Below, in pieces: positions 12,101 through 24,454 of a DNA stretch of 64,000 nt. The stretch spans positions 115,232 through 179,231 of the forward strand of contig RQTK01000023.1 in the NCBI GenBank assembly GCA_003991915.1, in the 5' to 3' direction. Each line of letters opens with the position of its first letter. The stretch's first letter is position 1. A model generated the notes under the pieces. The model saw only the letters and a list, made by a program, of their open reading frames with translations. It was not told the DNA's origin and ran no database searches. Origin of the DNA: Elysia chlorotica. Taxonomy: Eukaryota; Mollusca; Gastropoda; Plakobranchidae. Made by a program: the position numbers and the translations under genes.

Positions 12101-15100
12101 AATAGACAAAAAAGGGAGATCATGAATGATGTATAAAGGAAGAAGCTGTGAGAGAGAGGGAGAGAGATATATAAGAGAGACAGACAGACAGGCATACATA
12201 CACACAGACACAGAGAGAGAGAGACAGACAGATAATTAGAGATACAGACAGAGACAGACAGACAGTTAGAGATACAGACAGAGACAGACAGACAGACAGA
12301 CAGACAGAGATATAGTCAGACACAAACAGTTAGGCATGATGCAGGCAGACAGATCCATTGAGTGAAAGCGAAAAAGTGAGATGGTTGGAGAGAAAAAAAT
12401 AAGAAAAGATTAATGTCTTTCAAGTAGAATTAAAAAAAGAAGGTAGTTTTCTATCTTAGTTGCATTTCAAGATATCCTAAAATTAATACTATAATATTAA
12501 ACAAAAAAATGTCATAGGTATACCAGGAGACCATGAACGCTTAAACTGCCTATATTAACTATCTTTGGAATTGATCTTTCAAGATCGATAATTAACAAAG
12601 ATTCTAGTAAAGTACAATAATTATATTTGAAATACTGAAAATTTCACAGGCAGTTAAAGTGTTAATCATGCTTCTTAGAATGACATTTTTATTTTAATAA
12701 TGCTTTTTTGAAAACAGTGTTCATTTTCTTTTTCCCCAGCATGAAGGAGCAGCCCCATCCTCCTTTACATCTCCAGTGACTCATCTTGGGAAAGATCACT
12801 TTGAGACAGGGACAGACCACAAGTGCAGCAATAGCCAGGCCAATGTGTCCTCTAATTCAGTGGGTCGAAACTTAGGTGGATCTTTTACATCAATCAACAG
12901 CCTGGAAGTTACAGACCGCAGTCACTGGTCAAATCTCACTGGAAGTTGCAGTACCATCGCTTTATCAGACATTGACTCGTCCAGCCTCACACATGTAAGT
13001 CTTGAAGATGCAGATGGCAACTCGACCACTTCTCCGGCCAGTTCCACACTTTCTCTGTGCTGGGACACAGACGGCACGCCCAACCCAACGCCAGCCGCTA
13101 CCCCAGCCCGCACCCGCCCACAATACAGCGGTCGTGAAGCATTTTCTGGTGTAGAAATGGATGCTCAGAATGGTACTCATGGGGACCATGATACCTGTTA
13201 TAAAAAGGGGAGCTTCACCTCTGAGCTTGCGTCATCATCAAGTACTGGTACCACAAATGGGCAAAGTTTACACGAAATACAACCTCATCAATCAAATTTA
13301 ACTCATTCTGCACGATTGCCAAGCGTTGCAGATTCATGCTCATCCTCAGCTAGTCAAACGCCAACTCTAACGCCAAGTCAGATTCCAGCTATGGAGCCTC
13401 TAGATACAGCCTACCTTTCAAAGAGAAACAATGACAACAACAACAATGACAACAGCAGTAACAACAAAGCTTCCATCTTCCAGTTCCCTCTGGGAAATAC
13501 ATTACAATCATCTAACTCTTCACATAATTTTCCTCCTCACCAAGCATCTCAGAGAAGTCAAGTGTCTGTAACCCACACAGGTCCTGGTACGACACCAAGT
13601 TCACCACACATTAGTAATAACAGGCGAAGAAGTAGCCCTGTGGTCTCCCACACAGGGATTAATGATACGAGAAGTAATTATAATGAACAAACAGGCAGAA
13701 GACGGAGTGGGTCAAATGATTTGCTGAGTCCAACCGATAGCGGATTTGGATCACCCTCGGCCTTCCCTCAACCAAGGATGGCTGTACAACCTTTCCAGCA
13801 CACTCCTCTATTCATGCCAATGTCTACAGCAAACACAGCGCAGTCATCTGAAGCTAATGCCTCTGTAAATCAGCATCAATCAACCTCTAAGTCAGTGCCA
13901 TTCATCAAACCACAACTCTTGAGGGAAGCAAGATTAGACAGTTCCAAGTTTTCAGTTAACCAGCCTCAGGGAATAAACTCTACTGAAAATGTTGTTAGGA
14001 AGCCTACAAATATTAATAACGTGAGAGAAGCCTCGTGTGGATCACACCATTCTAGCCAGGATTCACTGAGCTCCCAACACTCCAGCAACTCAACCAGTAA
14101 ACTTGTGCCAAAGATGTCTAAAACTGACCTGTCCCAGCCTTCACTGCGGCCTGGAACGTCCAGTGAATCGCTTCACTCCAACAGCTCAGCCGGGAGATCT
14201 GATTCTTACCGGGTAGCTTTACTAGCAGAGGCAGATCAGATCAGCCTGATTCAGGACAGAAAACATGGCTTTTCAGGACAGCCAAAAACTGTTCGCTCCA
14301 GCAGCTTAGTTGAGAAAGGCAATATAAACAAATATTCAAACATTGATAGATCAAGGTTTTCATCATCATCATTTAGCCAAGCTCATCCAAAGACAAAAAT
14401 ATCATCCCCTTCACTATCCCATCATCCTCATCTTAACAAGTCTATGTCTGTGCCAGCGTCTACAATGAATAACATGAACCTTAAAAACACCTTCCACAAT
14501 AACAACGCAAACATCAACCATCACCTAAACAATGGCAACAGCCTGCAGGGAGAGCCAGTTAGCCGAGCTGACTCCTACAGATGTGCCATGCGAAGCTCAC
14601 AAAGTGCCTTTCTGTATGGGGATGTTGTTGGTCGGAACAGTTCTTACCGCCTGGCAACACATGATGAGGATGATGACGGCATTGTGGTCAATCTTGGCTC
14701 AGGCCATAGTCGTATGGATGCTTGCAACAACTGGGCTGGCAAGTCTGGTAACTCCAGAGATGTTCGTCGCATGGGTATCACAGATGTGGATCAACTCAAG
14801 AGTATTCCTGCTAGCAATGGATCTGGGATAAGACAAGTCACAGACACACAGCATGCAAGGAAAAAATTTGGAGTTAAACCTGATGGAGTTGGGGCAGGGG
14901 CATCCACAAGCGGAGATCAGAAAAAGTTTGCACGCCAGGGAAGTGGACAGGGAGGGGTGGCTGGGGTCACCTTGAGAGACAAAAGCAACAAACAGCAGAA
15001 ACTTCAGTCTTCGAGCTACATAAGGTTTGATCCTATCTTTGAGAGTGGAGAGGACTTAAGAGGCTCTAAAGAATCTCTGAGACCACCGTCTATTATTTCT

Positions 15101-15325
15101 GTTAGGACAGCGATGGCTGGCTCTAAGGAGACGCTGGTCTCAGATGCTGGTTCGTCAATGAGCAAAGGTGAAAGTCAACGAGGTTCAAGGTCACCAGCCA
15201 GAAGACGATCAGGCTCTCAAGGTCGGAGAGGCTCAGGAGTTGAGGATGGATCAAGAAATGGACTCTCTATATTTGGCAGCATTAAAACAACCATTAAATC
15301 TATTGGTAGTAGCAAAGGAGAATAA
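5896..15325 (+). CDS. NHS-like: Nance-Horan syndrome (NHS/Guk-holder) family protein, N-terminus missing
   Basis: Seven exons, 5896-6170, 6765-7094, 7643-8447, 9015-9257, 9655-9826, 10603-12076 and 12740-15325, join with matching phases into about 1960 codons ending in TAA. Segments match vertebrate NHS in order: ERRPHCVQ; the VSVDTSGAGFERMASFRQSQ segment followed by RRRRTVSGVP; RQSSSGNWSQSNFSS across an exon joint; SLYSVDLEGFYTSFHTDSGL; and DSYR motifs near the C-terminus. NHS proteins bind actin regulators and shape lamellipodia and cell junctions; the Drosophila member is Guk-holder. The N-terminal WAVE-homology domain is not visible and should lie upstream. Most of the protein is Ser-rich and looks disordered, with a KKKKKIPPPPPPRSSS segment able to bind SH3 or EVH1 domains. 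The open frame upstream of 5896 is read-through of an intron ending in TTGTTTCAG. Family call is confident; which vertebrate paralogue it is closest to cannot be decided. Confidence 0.93.
6765..7094 (+). CDS. NHS-like: NHS-like exon B
   Basis: Acceptor CCCTCAG and donor GTATGT, 110 codons, phase 0 at both ends. It contains RPRPKTIHSI and the conserved block VSVDTSGAGFERMASF with a basic stretch before TVSGVPSNIMQ, matching human NHS INVTGVGFDREASI and RRRKTISGIP. Confidence 0.93.
7643..8447 (+). CDS. NHS-like: NHS-like exon C
   Basis: Acceptor GGTTTTCAG, donor GTAAGC, ending one base into a codon. It starts EIEQFEQERRIDRSSHRKYS, continuing the QQEID segment of human NHS, then an acidic, helix-prone DLDARDRIMQQYLLDIDAAR segment and a long Ser/Arg-rich region. 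Confidence 0.92.
9015..9257 (+). CDS. NHS-like: NHS-like exon D
   Basis: Acceptor TTTTTTCCCAG, donor GTAGGT, entered and left one base into a codon. Encodes SYYYFDSNHTLPRAQARKYD and KYDFPWDSLPKDW, ending in RQSSS. The following exon supplies GNWS to complete the conserved SSSGNWS block. Confidence 0.9.
9285..9415. repeat. GACA-rich purine tract
   Basis: Imperfect GACA/GAGA repeats starting less than 30 bp after the exon D donor. Confidence 0.8.
9655..9826 (+). CDS. NHS-like: NHS-like exon E
   Basis: Acceptor TTATTCACAG, donor GTGGGT. Begins GNWSQSNFSSNRQSLES, closely like human NHS GNWSGSSSTCPSQTSE. Leaves two bases (AG) to be completed by the next exon. Confidence 0.92.
9858..10092 (+). 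mobile_element. Non-LTR retrotransposon 3' remnant in an NHS intron
   Basis: Nucleotide and translated similarity to the element tail at 57585-58067: AAACTATGGTACACACACTA against AAACTGTAGAACACACACTG, then the shared peptide AAFFFM.L.K.AEAQR. Stops and frameshifts interrupt it. It begins about 30 bp after the exon E donor. It represents only the last part of the LINE ORF, downstream of the zinc knuckle. Confidence 0.72.
10603..12076 (+). CDS. NHS-like: NHS-like exon F
   Basis: Acceptor GATCTTTGCAG, donor GTAAGC, ending in phase 0. Carries the hallmark DNESLYSVDLEGFYTSFHTD (human NHS: SVDTEGYYTSMHFDCGLK), a Lys run followed by six prolines, and DHESIYARLKLKTS. Single-exon coding of almost 1.5 kb. 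Confidence 0.95.
12126..12330. repeat. (GACA)n/(GATA)n microsatellite
   Basis: Interrupted GACA, GAGA and GATA units starting about 50 bp after the exon F donor. The minus-strand Ser/Leu/Cys open frame here is a repeat artefact. Confidence 0.9.
12740..15325 (+). CDS. NHS-like: NHS-like terminal coding exon G
   Basis: Acceptor TTTTTCCCCAG, phase 0, 861 codons then TAA at 15323-15325. Ser/Asn-rich and low complexity. Near the C-terminus are three DSYR/SSYR motifs followed by Ala within two residues; vertebrate NHS has one comparable SDSSYRMSATE. The tail is basic and Ser-rich (SPARRRSGSQGRRGSG). Confidence 0.93.
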   Translation, partial: HEGAAPSSFTSPVTHLGKDHFETGTDHKCSNSQANVSSNSVGRNLGGSFTSINSLEVTDRSHWSNLTGSCSTIALSDIDSSSLTHVSLEDADGNSTTSPASSTLSLCWDTDGTPNPTPAATPARTRPQYSGREAFSGVEMDAQNGTHGDHDTCYKKGSFTSELASSSSTGTTNGQSLHEIQPHQSNLTHSARLPSVADSCSSSASQTPTLTPSQIPAMEPLDTAYLSKRNNDNNNNDNSSNNKASIFQFPLGNTLQSSNSSHNFPPHQASQRSQVSVTHTGPGTTPSSPHISNNRRRSSPVVSHTGINDTRSNYNEQTGRRRSGSNDLLSPTDSGFGSPSAFPQPRMAVQPFQHTPLFMPMSTANTAQSSEANASVNQHQSTSKSVPFIKPQLLREARLDSSKFSVNQPQGINSTENVVRKPTNINNVREASCGSHHSSQDSLSSQHSSNSTSKLVPKMSKTDLSQPSLRPGTSSESLHSNSSAGRSDSYRVALLAEADQISLIQDRKHGFSGQPKTVRSSSLVEKGNINKYSNIDRSRFSSSSFSQAHPKTKISSPSLSHHPHLNKSMSVPASTMNNMNLKNTFHNNNANINHHLNNGNSLQGEPVSRADSYRCAMRSSQSAFLYGDVVGRNSSYRLATHDEDDDGIVVNLGSGHSRMDACNNWAGKSGNSRDVRRMGITDVDQLKSIPASNGSGIRQVTDTQHARKKFGVKPDGVGAGASTSGDQKKFARQGSGQGGVAGVTLRDKSNKQQKLQSSSYIRFDPIFESGEDLRGSKESLRPPSIISVRTAMAGSKETLVSDAGSSMSKGESQRGSRSPARRRSGSQGRRGSGVEDGSRNGLSIFGSIKTTIKSIGSSKGE

Positions 15326-18300
15326 TGACTTTATAGCTTCATTTGAACCTATGCAACTCTCAGAGAATACTTAAAAAGGATCAAATTCTACATACATAAA
15401 TGAGTATATCATTTAATAGGTTCTTTAAAGACCACTAAAACTGAATATAGAGCACCTATTGGCAAAGAGTTTCAAATTAAAAATAAATATCTGGATGCAA
15501 CTTTTGCTTTAATTGATTGAATAATATTTTTTTTAACTTCTGTAATAAGACATTCATTCTACATAGCATTAGAATGAAGTTTTTAATTCTTAGATGTGCC
15601 CATTTTATCATTGAAGCATCCATGTATTCATTACCTTTCAATTGATCTATATTTTTTTTTTTTAGACATCACAGATATTGCTCTACACAAATCAGACAAA
15701 AGACATACTTCAGATATCTATCAATACGTCATATAGTTCTTGTGTGCCATAGAAAATTCTGATTTAGTCAGATACATGTATCTTTACTTAGCATAACGGG
15801 CAGCAAATTCATCAAAGTTTACAGATTTAGCAAACTATGCATCCTTCATGTATACAATTACAAAGTTAATATATAATTTGAGTACAATTAATTTTCTCCA
15901 TGTTTCCAAACATTTCTTTCATTCAGCTTTTTTTTTTCTACGTTGAAAGCTATACATGTACAAATAATATTAGGGTTAAATGTAAAATTCATGCAGAAAA
16001 CAAAATGAAAGCTAAAAAGTTATAAGGCCTTTGAACACTTTCTGAGATGCCAAATTTAAAATCTTGAAAATGGTAGTAGAGGAGCCATTTCAGCTCTTGT
16101 GAATTTCGTTTTCGTTTTCTACTCAGCTGATTTACTTTAGTGCATGGTTTAGATGTACTGAGCAGTCTTTTTTTATTTTTTTATTATGAACTGAACTGAA
16201 GCCTACTTTTCCTTCAGAAGCAAAGAGTAGTTTTCATCGATTGCATTTGTCATTATTTATAATGCGATTGATCCTTTGTGATCTTTTAAAGTTCACCTAA
16301 AAAAAAAAAATCCTGCAGTATCGTTTTATTTTTATCGTATATTTATTTTAAAAGTGAGGCAAAGACACAAGGAATAGGATGGTATTCATAAATACATGTA
16401 CATGTAAAGTCCAGATATTCAGAATCTTTGTTTTTCACCTCCTAAGCTTGTCAAGATGAGCACTTATTAGACCTTTGAACACTTTCTGAGGTGCCAAAAT
16501 CTATGAAGTTACCGAAAGTTTTTAGTCAGCAATTGAAATGGTAACAAAACATTAAATAAGTATTGAAAAAAAATTCTTAAACATGTAGAAGAAAAATATC
16601 TTATCTCAGATGAAACTTGCTTTGATTTCCTCTGCTTAAAAGTGCCAATGCTTTGCCATGTTCTTTTTTGTAGTTGTAAATACATGTGTAACGTTTTTTA
16701 GTCTTAAAATTAGAATTCCGTCCTTTCAATTTAATTCTGAGGCAATAGGCGTAGGAAAATTCTGTTGGGGTATCACTTTTGTATTGTTGAATCAGCTATT
16801 TCAATGAGACTGAGAGTTTGTATTTTGGGCAAGAGACATTCCAGTGTATCTAATGTATGCACTTTGAGGTGTCAGCGGAAAAGAGTAGATCTTTTAGGCT
16901 ACAAGAGCTGAAACATGGGCCTTTATTTCGTTTATAATAATATATCAACTACCACATAAGTTACCCTTTGTGTTAAAAATGAAAGTGCTTTAATTTCTAA
17001 ACAGTTCACACAACACTCATTTTTAGCTCTAGTCATTTGTTTCAATTTCATTTCTTTTCTGCAATAAATTAACAAATTTGTAAATCACTCAATTCTCTTT
17101 TAGACCAATAGTAACTTGATGTTGCACTAAGATGCTGGGATTTAGATTCTGATGCATGTGTATGATATGGATGGACGGTTACAAGAAACAAAAATTTGAT
17201 GCTAAATTTTCTTTCCACTTAACATTAATACACCAAGCTTTTAGTTTTACGTTAATACACCAAGCTTTTAGTTTTACGTATACTATAAGTTACAGAGACA
17301 TATTTAAAGCATAAAATGACAAGCAGAAAGTATGTTTGCTGATACTCATCAGATAAGATGCTCTATTTCAAGTTTGTTTAAATGATTGTCTCAAATCATG
17401 CAAGAACCCCTATTGTCAATTATGAAGGAACTGATATTTTTCTGCTTTACAAAATGTTGTTTTTGGGGAGTTTTGTATTCACTTATCAATTACTTGTTTT
17501 ACTTAGGCCAGGAAAAAAACTTTACATTCCTGCCATAGAATTGAAGTAAAGAACAAAATTCTCTTATTGGTTTGGGGAGCGGGATTGGTCTGCTGTATAA
17601 TGTGTGAAATAGTCACATCTCCAGCATTTATAAGATAACAGGCTAAAATTATTTTAGCATAAAAAAAAGTTGTAAGCTAAAAAGTGGCTTGGGACTTTTC
17701 ACAAGTTCAGCTGGAATAAAATCAGCCCTCTGGTACATACCTGAATTTCTCAAAAAATCTCACCCAATTTTTTATATTTTTTTCTAATCATTCCAATTTC
17801 AAATAGAAATTGATACTTTTACAGATACTATTGATTCAACTTGTATAAAATATGCATTTCCTTTGAAATTGTTGAAACCCAGCAAGAAAATTTACTTATT
17901 AAATTATTGATGTAAATAATACCAGTTTCAAATAAATTTTTTTACATGATTTAGTGAAAAATTGAGTGTTAACATTGATGTGGACACCTAAAAACCATTT
18001 ATTATGTTATTAGGTTTGGACACAAGTCTAGCAAACAAGCACTGGATAACCATTTTATTTGACTTTTGTTGATTTATAGTAATTTTAAATAATTATTAAA
18101 ATGTACAGAGTTTAAACATTGTTTATTATTATATTTTTAAACAATTTCCTATCATTTACTGGTAGTGCTCAGTTTCTACACTATTTTGTATAGAATTTTA
18201 TTCAATTAGTGCCAATTGTTTCACATTAATTTAGTTATTAATCTTGTGTTTTGGAAAAAATTGTAAATATCTTTACATTTTTAACATTTTTGATCATGCC

Positions 18301-18395
18301 GATACTTGTGTGTTCTGTTTTCATTTTTACGCCAATGTGATTCTGAATTTTAAGTAAAAGTCATAACTGTTGTCAATAAAAAAGAAATTTATTTT
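15326..18395 (+). other. NHS-like: Probable 3' UTR of the NHS-like gene
   Basis: AT-rich sequence with no long open frame after the NHS-like stop. AATAAA occurs at 15482, 17063 and 18375. The last lies in TCAATAAAAAAGAAATTTATT and is a plausible distal polyadenylation site, giving a 3' UTR of about 3 kb. The end point is inferred and needs transcript data. A 27-nt near-identical element occurs twice inside (16028, 16472). Confidence 0.5.
17225..17278. repeat. 27-bp perfect tandem duplication
   Basis: The unit beginning TTAATACACCAAGC and ending TTTTACG is present twice head to tail at 17225-17251 and 17252-17278. Confidence 0.9.
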
Positions 18396-20422
18396 CAGCC
18401 TCTTTTTCTATTTTTGTATCTTATCATTTTGAATCGCAATGCAACATGTTTTGTTCTTGTTTTTTGTTTTGTTTCGTTTTAACCAAAATTTTTTTTCAAA
18501 AGAGTAGTGAATGATTTGTCAAAGAACCTTATCAGTTAAAAGAACTGAAAACATTTAATATTTGTAAAAGTAGTGAGGATTTAATTCAATAACATATTTC
18601 CATATTATTAGTTTAAATTACTTCATTTTAAATATATTCAAGACATTAGCATCACATAGTAAGCATAATGAATATCTTACATATAATTATTTGAATGCAC
18701 AATACATGTAATAATCCAGACAAATAACATCTTCACTCAATTTGAAAAATACTTCTTGAAAGGACACCTTTCAAACCATTGAGATACATGAGTTGATGAG
18801 CTAAATAATCATTGAATTTGAAAACCACTCATAAACATACATTAATTTTTTTCTCTGTGGTTATAAAGAAAAATTGAAACAATTTATTTTCTAAAATTAT
18901 TTCATTTAAACCATCTAAAGTAATTTTTTTTATAACAAGATGAAGGGGAAAAAATAACAAGTGTTTCTTATGCTTTTGACTATGTAATATTGTTTTTGTA
19001 ACTCTTGAATGCAGAGAAGAATTGATTACATTTTCTACTATCACTAAAGTTTAAAAAAGCATTTTTACTAGCTTTAAATTTACATTTTTCTTGCCTAATT
19101 TTTCTATCCATTTTCTTTTTTATTACATTTTTGCCTCAGCACTCTACAAATTAAATTGGAATCCTGTAACATGCTGTGTGAATAAGAATAACAACAGGAT
19201 CCAGGTGGGAAATCACTATTCAGTACTACGGATAAGATTTAAAAACTATTAACAAATGACAATACTTAAATGGTTAACATAATTATATATCCAATAAGCA
19301 ATTAAATCATGCAAGGTAATTTCAAAATTGCACTAATGGAGCATCAATGGATAGTTAAAAACTTGCAGCCTGTGATAGTTATGAGAAGTGAAAATATCAA
19401 TCTTCTCTAATCACTTAAATACAATGGTAATGCATTAACAATTAGATTTCCTGCTTTTTTTTTCAATGTGTTACACGTTCACCTTTTTTAGGTGGTGGAC
19501 TTCAAATTGAAAAAAAATGGGAATGTCACAAATCTATCTTTAATATTTTTCGATGCCATCGAGGGGTTACAAATTTCTGGATAGAATTTGTATCACTCAT
19601 TGCAATGACTCCAACATGCAGTTATAAGGATGAGGTTAAAAATACAGGAGGAAATTAATCAAATACATGTATACCGGTGTATTTTGCGACACAAACTATT
19701 GATATATGTTTACTTTGGGAGGGATTTTTGCTGAAAAAAATATGACCAAAATCACCTTTTCCCATCACACAGTCAGCTGGAAGAGTGGTCTGTTATATTG
19801 CTCTTAGACTTTCATTAATCCATAACTATATCATCTTGTTGTCATGACTGATAGAACGTAAAAAAAATAAGACAAAGACAAAAATAACTGTCAAAATGAT
19901 TTCATCCACATGATTCAGAGTGCAACCTCACAAAGAAAATGGCACGTAAATTGGATAGATCTATGACAACAGGTGTAGAGAAAAAAAAAAAGCTTTGCTG
20001 CACAGATATGATCGTAAAGAAAATGGAAAAGAAACTTTTTATAGAAAATTGTAAAAAATTATAAACAAAAATCAGAAACAGAAGCTAGCACATACAATGT
20101 TGCCTGTTATATCTTACTTTCTTGAAAAACAAAAACAAAATAAGCCAGTGCTTATCTGATGATGAAAAAGATACTTGATGCGAAACAGTAAATGCTAATT
20201 TGCACAAATAAATGTTATCAGAAACAATCAATTCAAGCATGTTTCTATCAACCAACAAAATTTTAATGTAGCACATAAATGACTGCTTTTGTGTAAGAAT
20301 CACATATGAAAGAACCTTTATCTTATTCCCACCAATATGGTTAGATGAGTAATAAGTCTATAATGAAGAAGTATAAACAGGCCAAACAGGAATGGAAACA
20401 AAACAGCATATAATTACCTTAA

Positions 20423-20500
20423 GTATCAATCCATGAGTACAACAATGATCTCCTAAGTCATGTATCAATCCATGACTACAACAATGATCTCCTAAGTCCA
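20423..20500. repeat. 39-bp tandem duplication
   Basis: Two copies with a 39-bp period, each beginning GTATCAATCCATGA and containing ACAACAATGATCTCCTAAGT; they differ at only a couple of positions. Confidence 0.92.
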
Positions 20501-23500
20501 TTCTCAGCAGCAAATATGGGGAAACCAAATATATGTGAGGCAATAATCTCCGTCAAAATTTTATTCAGAAAATTTAACATTAAAAGATTCTAAATTGACA
20601 ACCAAGTACACAAACCAAACAGATTTTAAATTGTATATGTGTAGATATATTAGAAACAAACTTAACAGTAAATCTTAATCTGCTAAAAATTCTCAAAATG
20701 TTGCAAATCCCCTATTGACATATCCAAAAGCATTGTATACACTGGGCAAGAAACCTGAGCAACCCTTTGCATCTAGTTTACATTCTTGTGGCTGTGAATG
20801 ATTTCTTTCACACTTTCTACATACATATAAAAAGTGAACTAGAGGATATATCTTTATCATAGTTTCATACACATTTTGTTCGCAACAAGGCAGACATGAA
20901 AGAGAGGACATACTTATTTTATTACATCACCTACTGCCTCCTTATTAGACTCAATTTTTACAAACATGTCATATAAACATGAATAAGTTTTCAACTTTCA
21001 TCCATACTCATGGTTCATGACAGACATGTGCCTAATACTAATGCTTGTGAAAAGCTTCTTTGAAATAAGCATTATTTCCCTAAAACTACTGTCATGTGTT
21101 CAACCATGACATATTAACAAAGACCTGACATGAACACCATAATTATCAAACTATAAGGACACATTATTCACAAATTGAAAACCCTTTCTTTGCAGCTTGG
21201 GGAAAAAATTCTACAATACACTTGGGTTAAAAAAAAGAAGAAAAAAAACAACGGACATGGGACATTTTTTTGGTTGCCAAGTTCTGTAATCTACACAAAA
21301 ATTTTACAATGATTGTGTGCTTTAACACATAAACAATGTGAACAACCATATAACCCAGTCCATTTGTCTCAAAGTTTTTGGGATTAAATAATTCAACTTC
21401 ATGTAAAGAGAAAGAAGGAATAAAGCTAATGAATCTTTTAACGTTTTAAAACTCTCCTGACATGTCTAGTCTTTCTTCCTACAGCCCAAACATTCACCGG
21501 CAGGTGACCAACAGCTTGGATCTAGCCAAAGTCCACTGGTTCAAATACCATGAGTGAGCAAATACTGTTCCCTTCAACTTGTGGTCAAGGAGCAATCACA
21601 CCTGGGCAGAAACAAAATCTGACATTTTCACCCTAATACCTTAGTATTGCCTGCGCACATACATTCACACCATAATAGTTTTTTTTCTGTAGCAAGGTAC
21701 AGTGCTTTCCAGTACCGAAAACGAAACTGATGACTTTAAATTAGCAGGATCTTATATTTTGTCTCCTATTACCAATACACAATTACGTTATTTTTTTTAA
21801 AGGTATATTTATAATTTGAGTAAATGAACCATTAGACTATATGTAAAGCTCTAGATAACTGTTCCTGTTCATCAACCAATTACTTAAAGAATGTATGGTC
21901 TATAGATTATTTTCTTCAAGATGAAGGTCTTACATTTCTTCATAAGGAAATAATTTGCAGGGTCAATATGAGCTAGAAAAAAGGACATGCAATACATGAA
22001 AGAAAATACATTGGACTAATGATGAAACAGAATTCCAATTTATATTTTACAAAGAGAACTTGTACTCGCGAATGGATTTTTTATATGACAATTAAGTTAA
22101 ACAATAAATTTTCTGCATCTAAAGGGGGAAAAAATCATCTTACCAGTAGCTCAGAAGCATAACAATACAAAAACCTTTTAATATATATTGTTTGATTTTA
22201 TGTCAAATAAACCCCCCAAATATAAATTTTCTTTTAAGCATTAAGATAAGTTTTATATTAAAAACCAATACACTTACTAGTTTTTGCACTACTGTATTAA
22301 AAAATACAAAACCGTCTTTTCAAAGAAATATTTAGCATACAAGATAAGGTTTGAATCAAGAGTCCTTGGCTTGAAAGTATTTTTTTTTTTTAAAGAGCAT
22401 TTAAGCAGACATGTCACTCAAATTGATATTTGTTTATAGATGACAAATGAGGTGCTAGAGATTCAGCAAATAATAGATGAGGAATGCGTTAATTGACACT
22501 TGGAGACAGTTATTAAGTCAAAATTAATTTTTATTCTGGCCATAATTTCTTTTTTAATTAAAGAGAAAGAGTGGAATGCAGAGGAGAGAGGAGGACAGCA
22601 TCACTTGGTGGACAGGGAAAATGATCAGTGAACATTTGAGGAAAGTAGAGAGTAAGAGCTAGCTTCCAGATCCTTCTACCCACACCAAAGGATAGAGATG
22701 GTAGGTCTATTTTACAGAAAGCAAAAAGTCAGTGCAGTCACCTGGTAATTGAAAAGTTAGCCCTAAAAATTGTTGCAATTAAATAATAATTTTTTTTTAA
22801 TAAGAAATTTTGCCGATAGTGGTAACTATGCTCATAAATAATTTGAGAATTTTGATGTGCTTTTTTAAATTTTTGTTTGACTGATATAACTTTCATGGGG
22901 AAAAAAATTATCAATATTATATTTGAATGAACAAAAAAAAATTGAATAATAGCACTAAAGGCATAAGTTTGATACCATAGTCTGAGGCGCCAAATCTAAC
23001 AAAATTTGACACAATATGTTTCTCATACTCTAACTTGTAATAAAAAAAAGCGGTTAACAAAACAAAAACAACAAAAAACAACCTAGGATATATTAGCATT
23101 AGAGTTTAAGATGATTATTTACTGGATCTAGTTCCAGCTTTAACAAATAATATTATATTAGAGGTTTACATTCTGAGCTCAGATACTGCCCAAGAGAACA
23201 TATAAAAACAATTCATAAACAAGGTGAACTAGACACAGTCACAACTTTTACATAAAGTTTTCTACAACTTACTCTAGCTGCTGAGCTATTTTTTTCCCCA
23301 TTTTACATAGTCATAAGCACAGTAAATGGACATTTTAAAAGAAGAATCAGATGTCATTTTCACATAGGAAAGCAAAGCATCAAGTACATTCAGCACCTTT
23401 CCCTGAGCAACTGAACATGTTAACACATTGAAGGTTGCTGCACTGTGTGGGCAACAAGAAGACAGATGGGTCCTTTTTTTTTTTTGTAGAGTTTGTCAAA

Positions 23501-24119
23501 CCAGAGTTTGTTGGATGCTCATGGCTAAATGCAGCTTGATACTTGGGCATTCTTCTTTTGAACACCAAATAATAAAGAAAATAATTTGAATGTAACTTAA
23601 AGCAGGGAACCCACCATCCACTCAACCGTTTGCAGGATTCCCAAAGAGATTGCAGGCGTAATAAAGCATAAGGCAATTCAAAAAGGCCTTCCATCAGCTA
23701 TGGAAATTAGTCTTATTGTCGTTTGCACACATACTTTTATGTCAAGTTACACTTGCTTTGCTTTGCTTGTACCTGTGAAAATGAGCTTCAAGTCATCACT
23801 TCTCAAGGCTTCAGGAAAAAAAGATGATACTTTCATATACTTAAGCATTTTTTTCTTCTTCAAATCTCTCTCCCTCTGTTAAGGAATGAAAGAGTGCCAA
23901 TGTTTGTAAGACAGTACTGAGTAGCATTGTGTATCATATATTCAATGAAATGAAAAACAAACCTTGATAACCTTTGGCTCTTTAAAAACAGGACACTCAT
24001 TGATTTACGTCTGCCTACAGCATTTTACAAAATCAACAACAAAAGTAAATTATTAAAGGCACAGTCACAAGAGCAACCTCATTTAGAGGATTGGCTAAAT
24101 TCACCCCTAAAACATTTTG

Positions 24120-24290
24120 AAAGTCATAAATACACTCTTTTTGCAACAAGAAGTGTTATAAATATATATCCTCAGTGCAAAATGATGTGTTTTAAATATA
24201 TCCTTTTAGCTACAATAAGCTATATACCCTTATTGCAGCCAGGAGTGTTATAAAAATCCTTATTGCAGCAAGAAGTTTTATAAATACATA
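24120..24290. repeat. Degenerate TTGCAGCAAGAAGT..TATAAATA repeats
   Basis: Several imperfect units combining TTGCA(A/G)CAAGAAGTGTTATAAATA and a TATCCT segment recur at intervals of roughly 40-50 bp downstream of MBTPS2. Confidence 0.6.
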
Positions 24291-24454
24291 TAAAAAAATA
24301 ATAGTCTGCATGACACATCACACTATTATCCTCATCACAGTGTGTGTGTATAGAGATCAGCACACATGTCACAAAATCTATGTTTAAGACCCATATAGAA
24401 CATGAGGCACTTCCCTAGCATTATGCCCACAAAATTTTAAGACTTTAATAAGCA

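Noticed and set aside
12120..12323. Ser/Leu/Cys-rich minus-strand ORF
   Set aside because: Simple GACA repeat translation.
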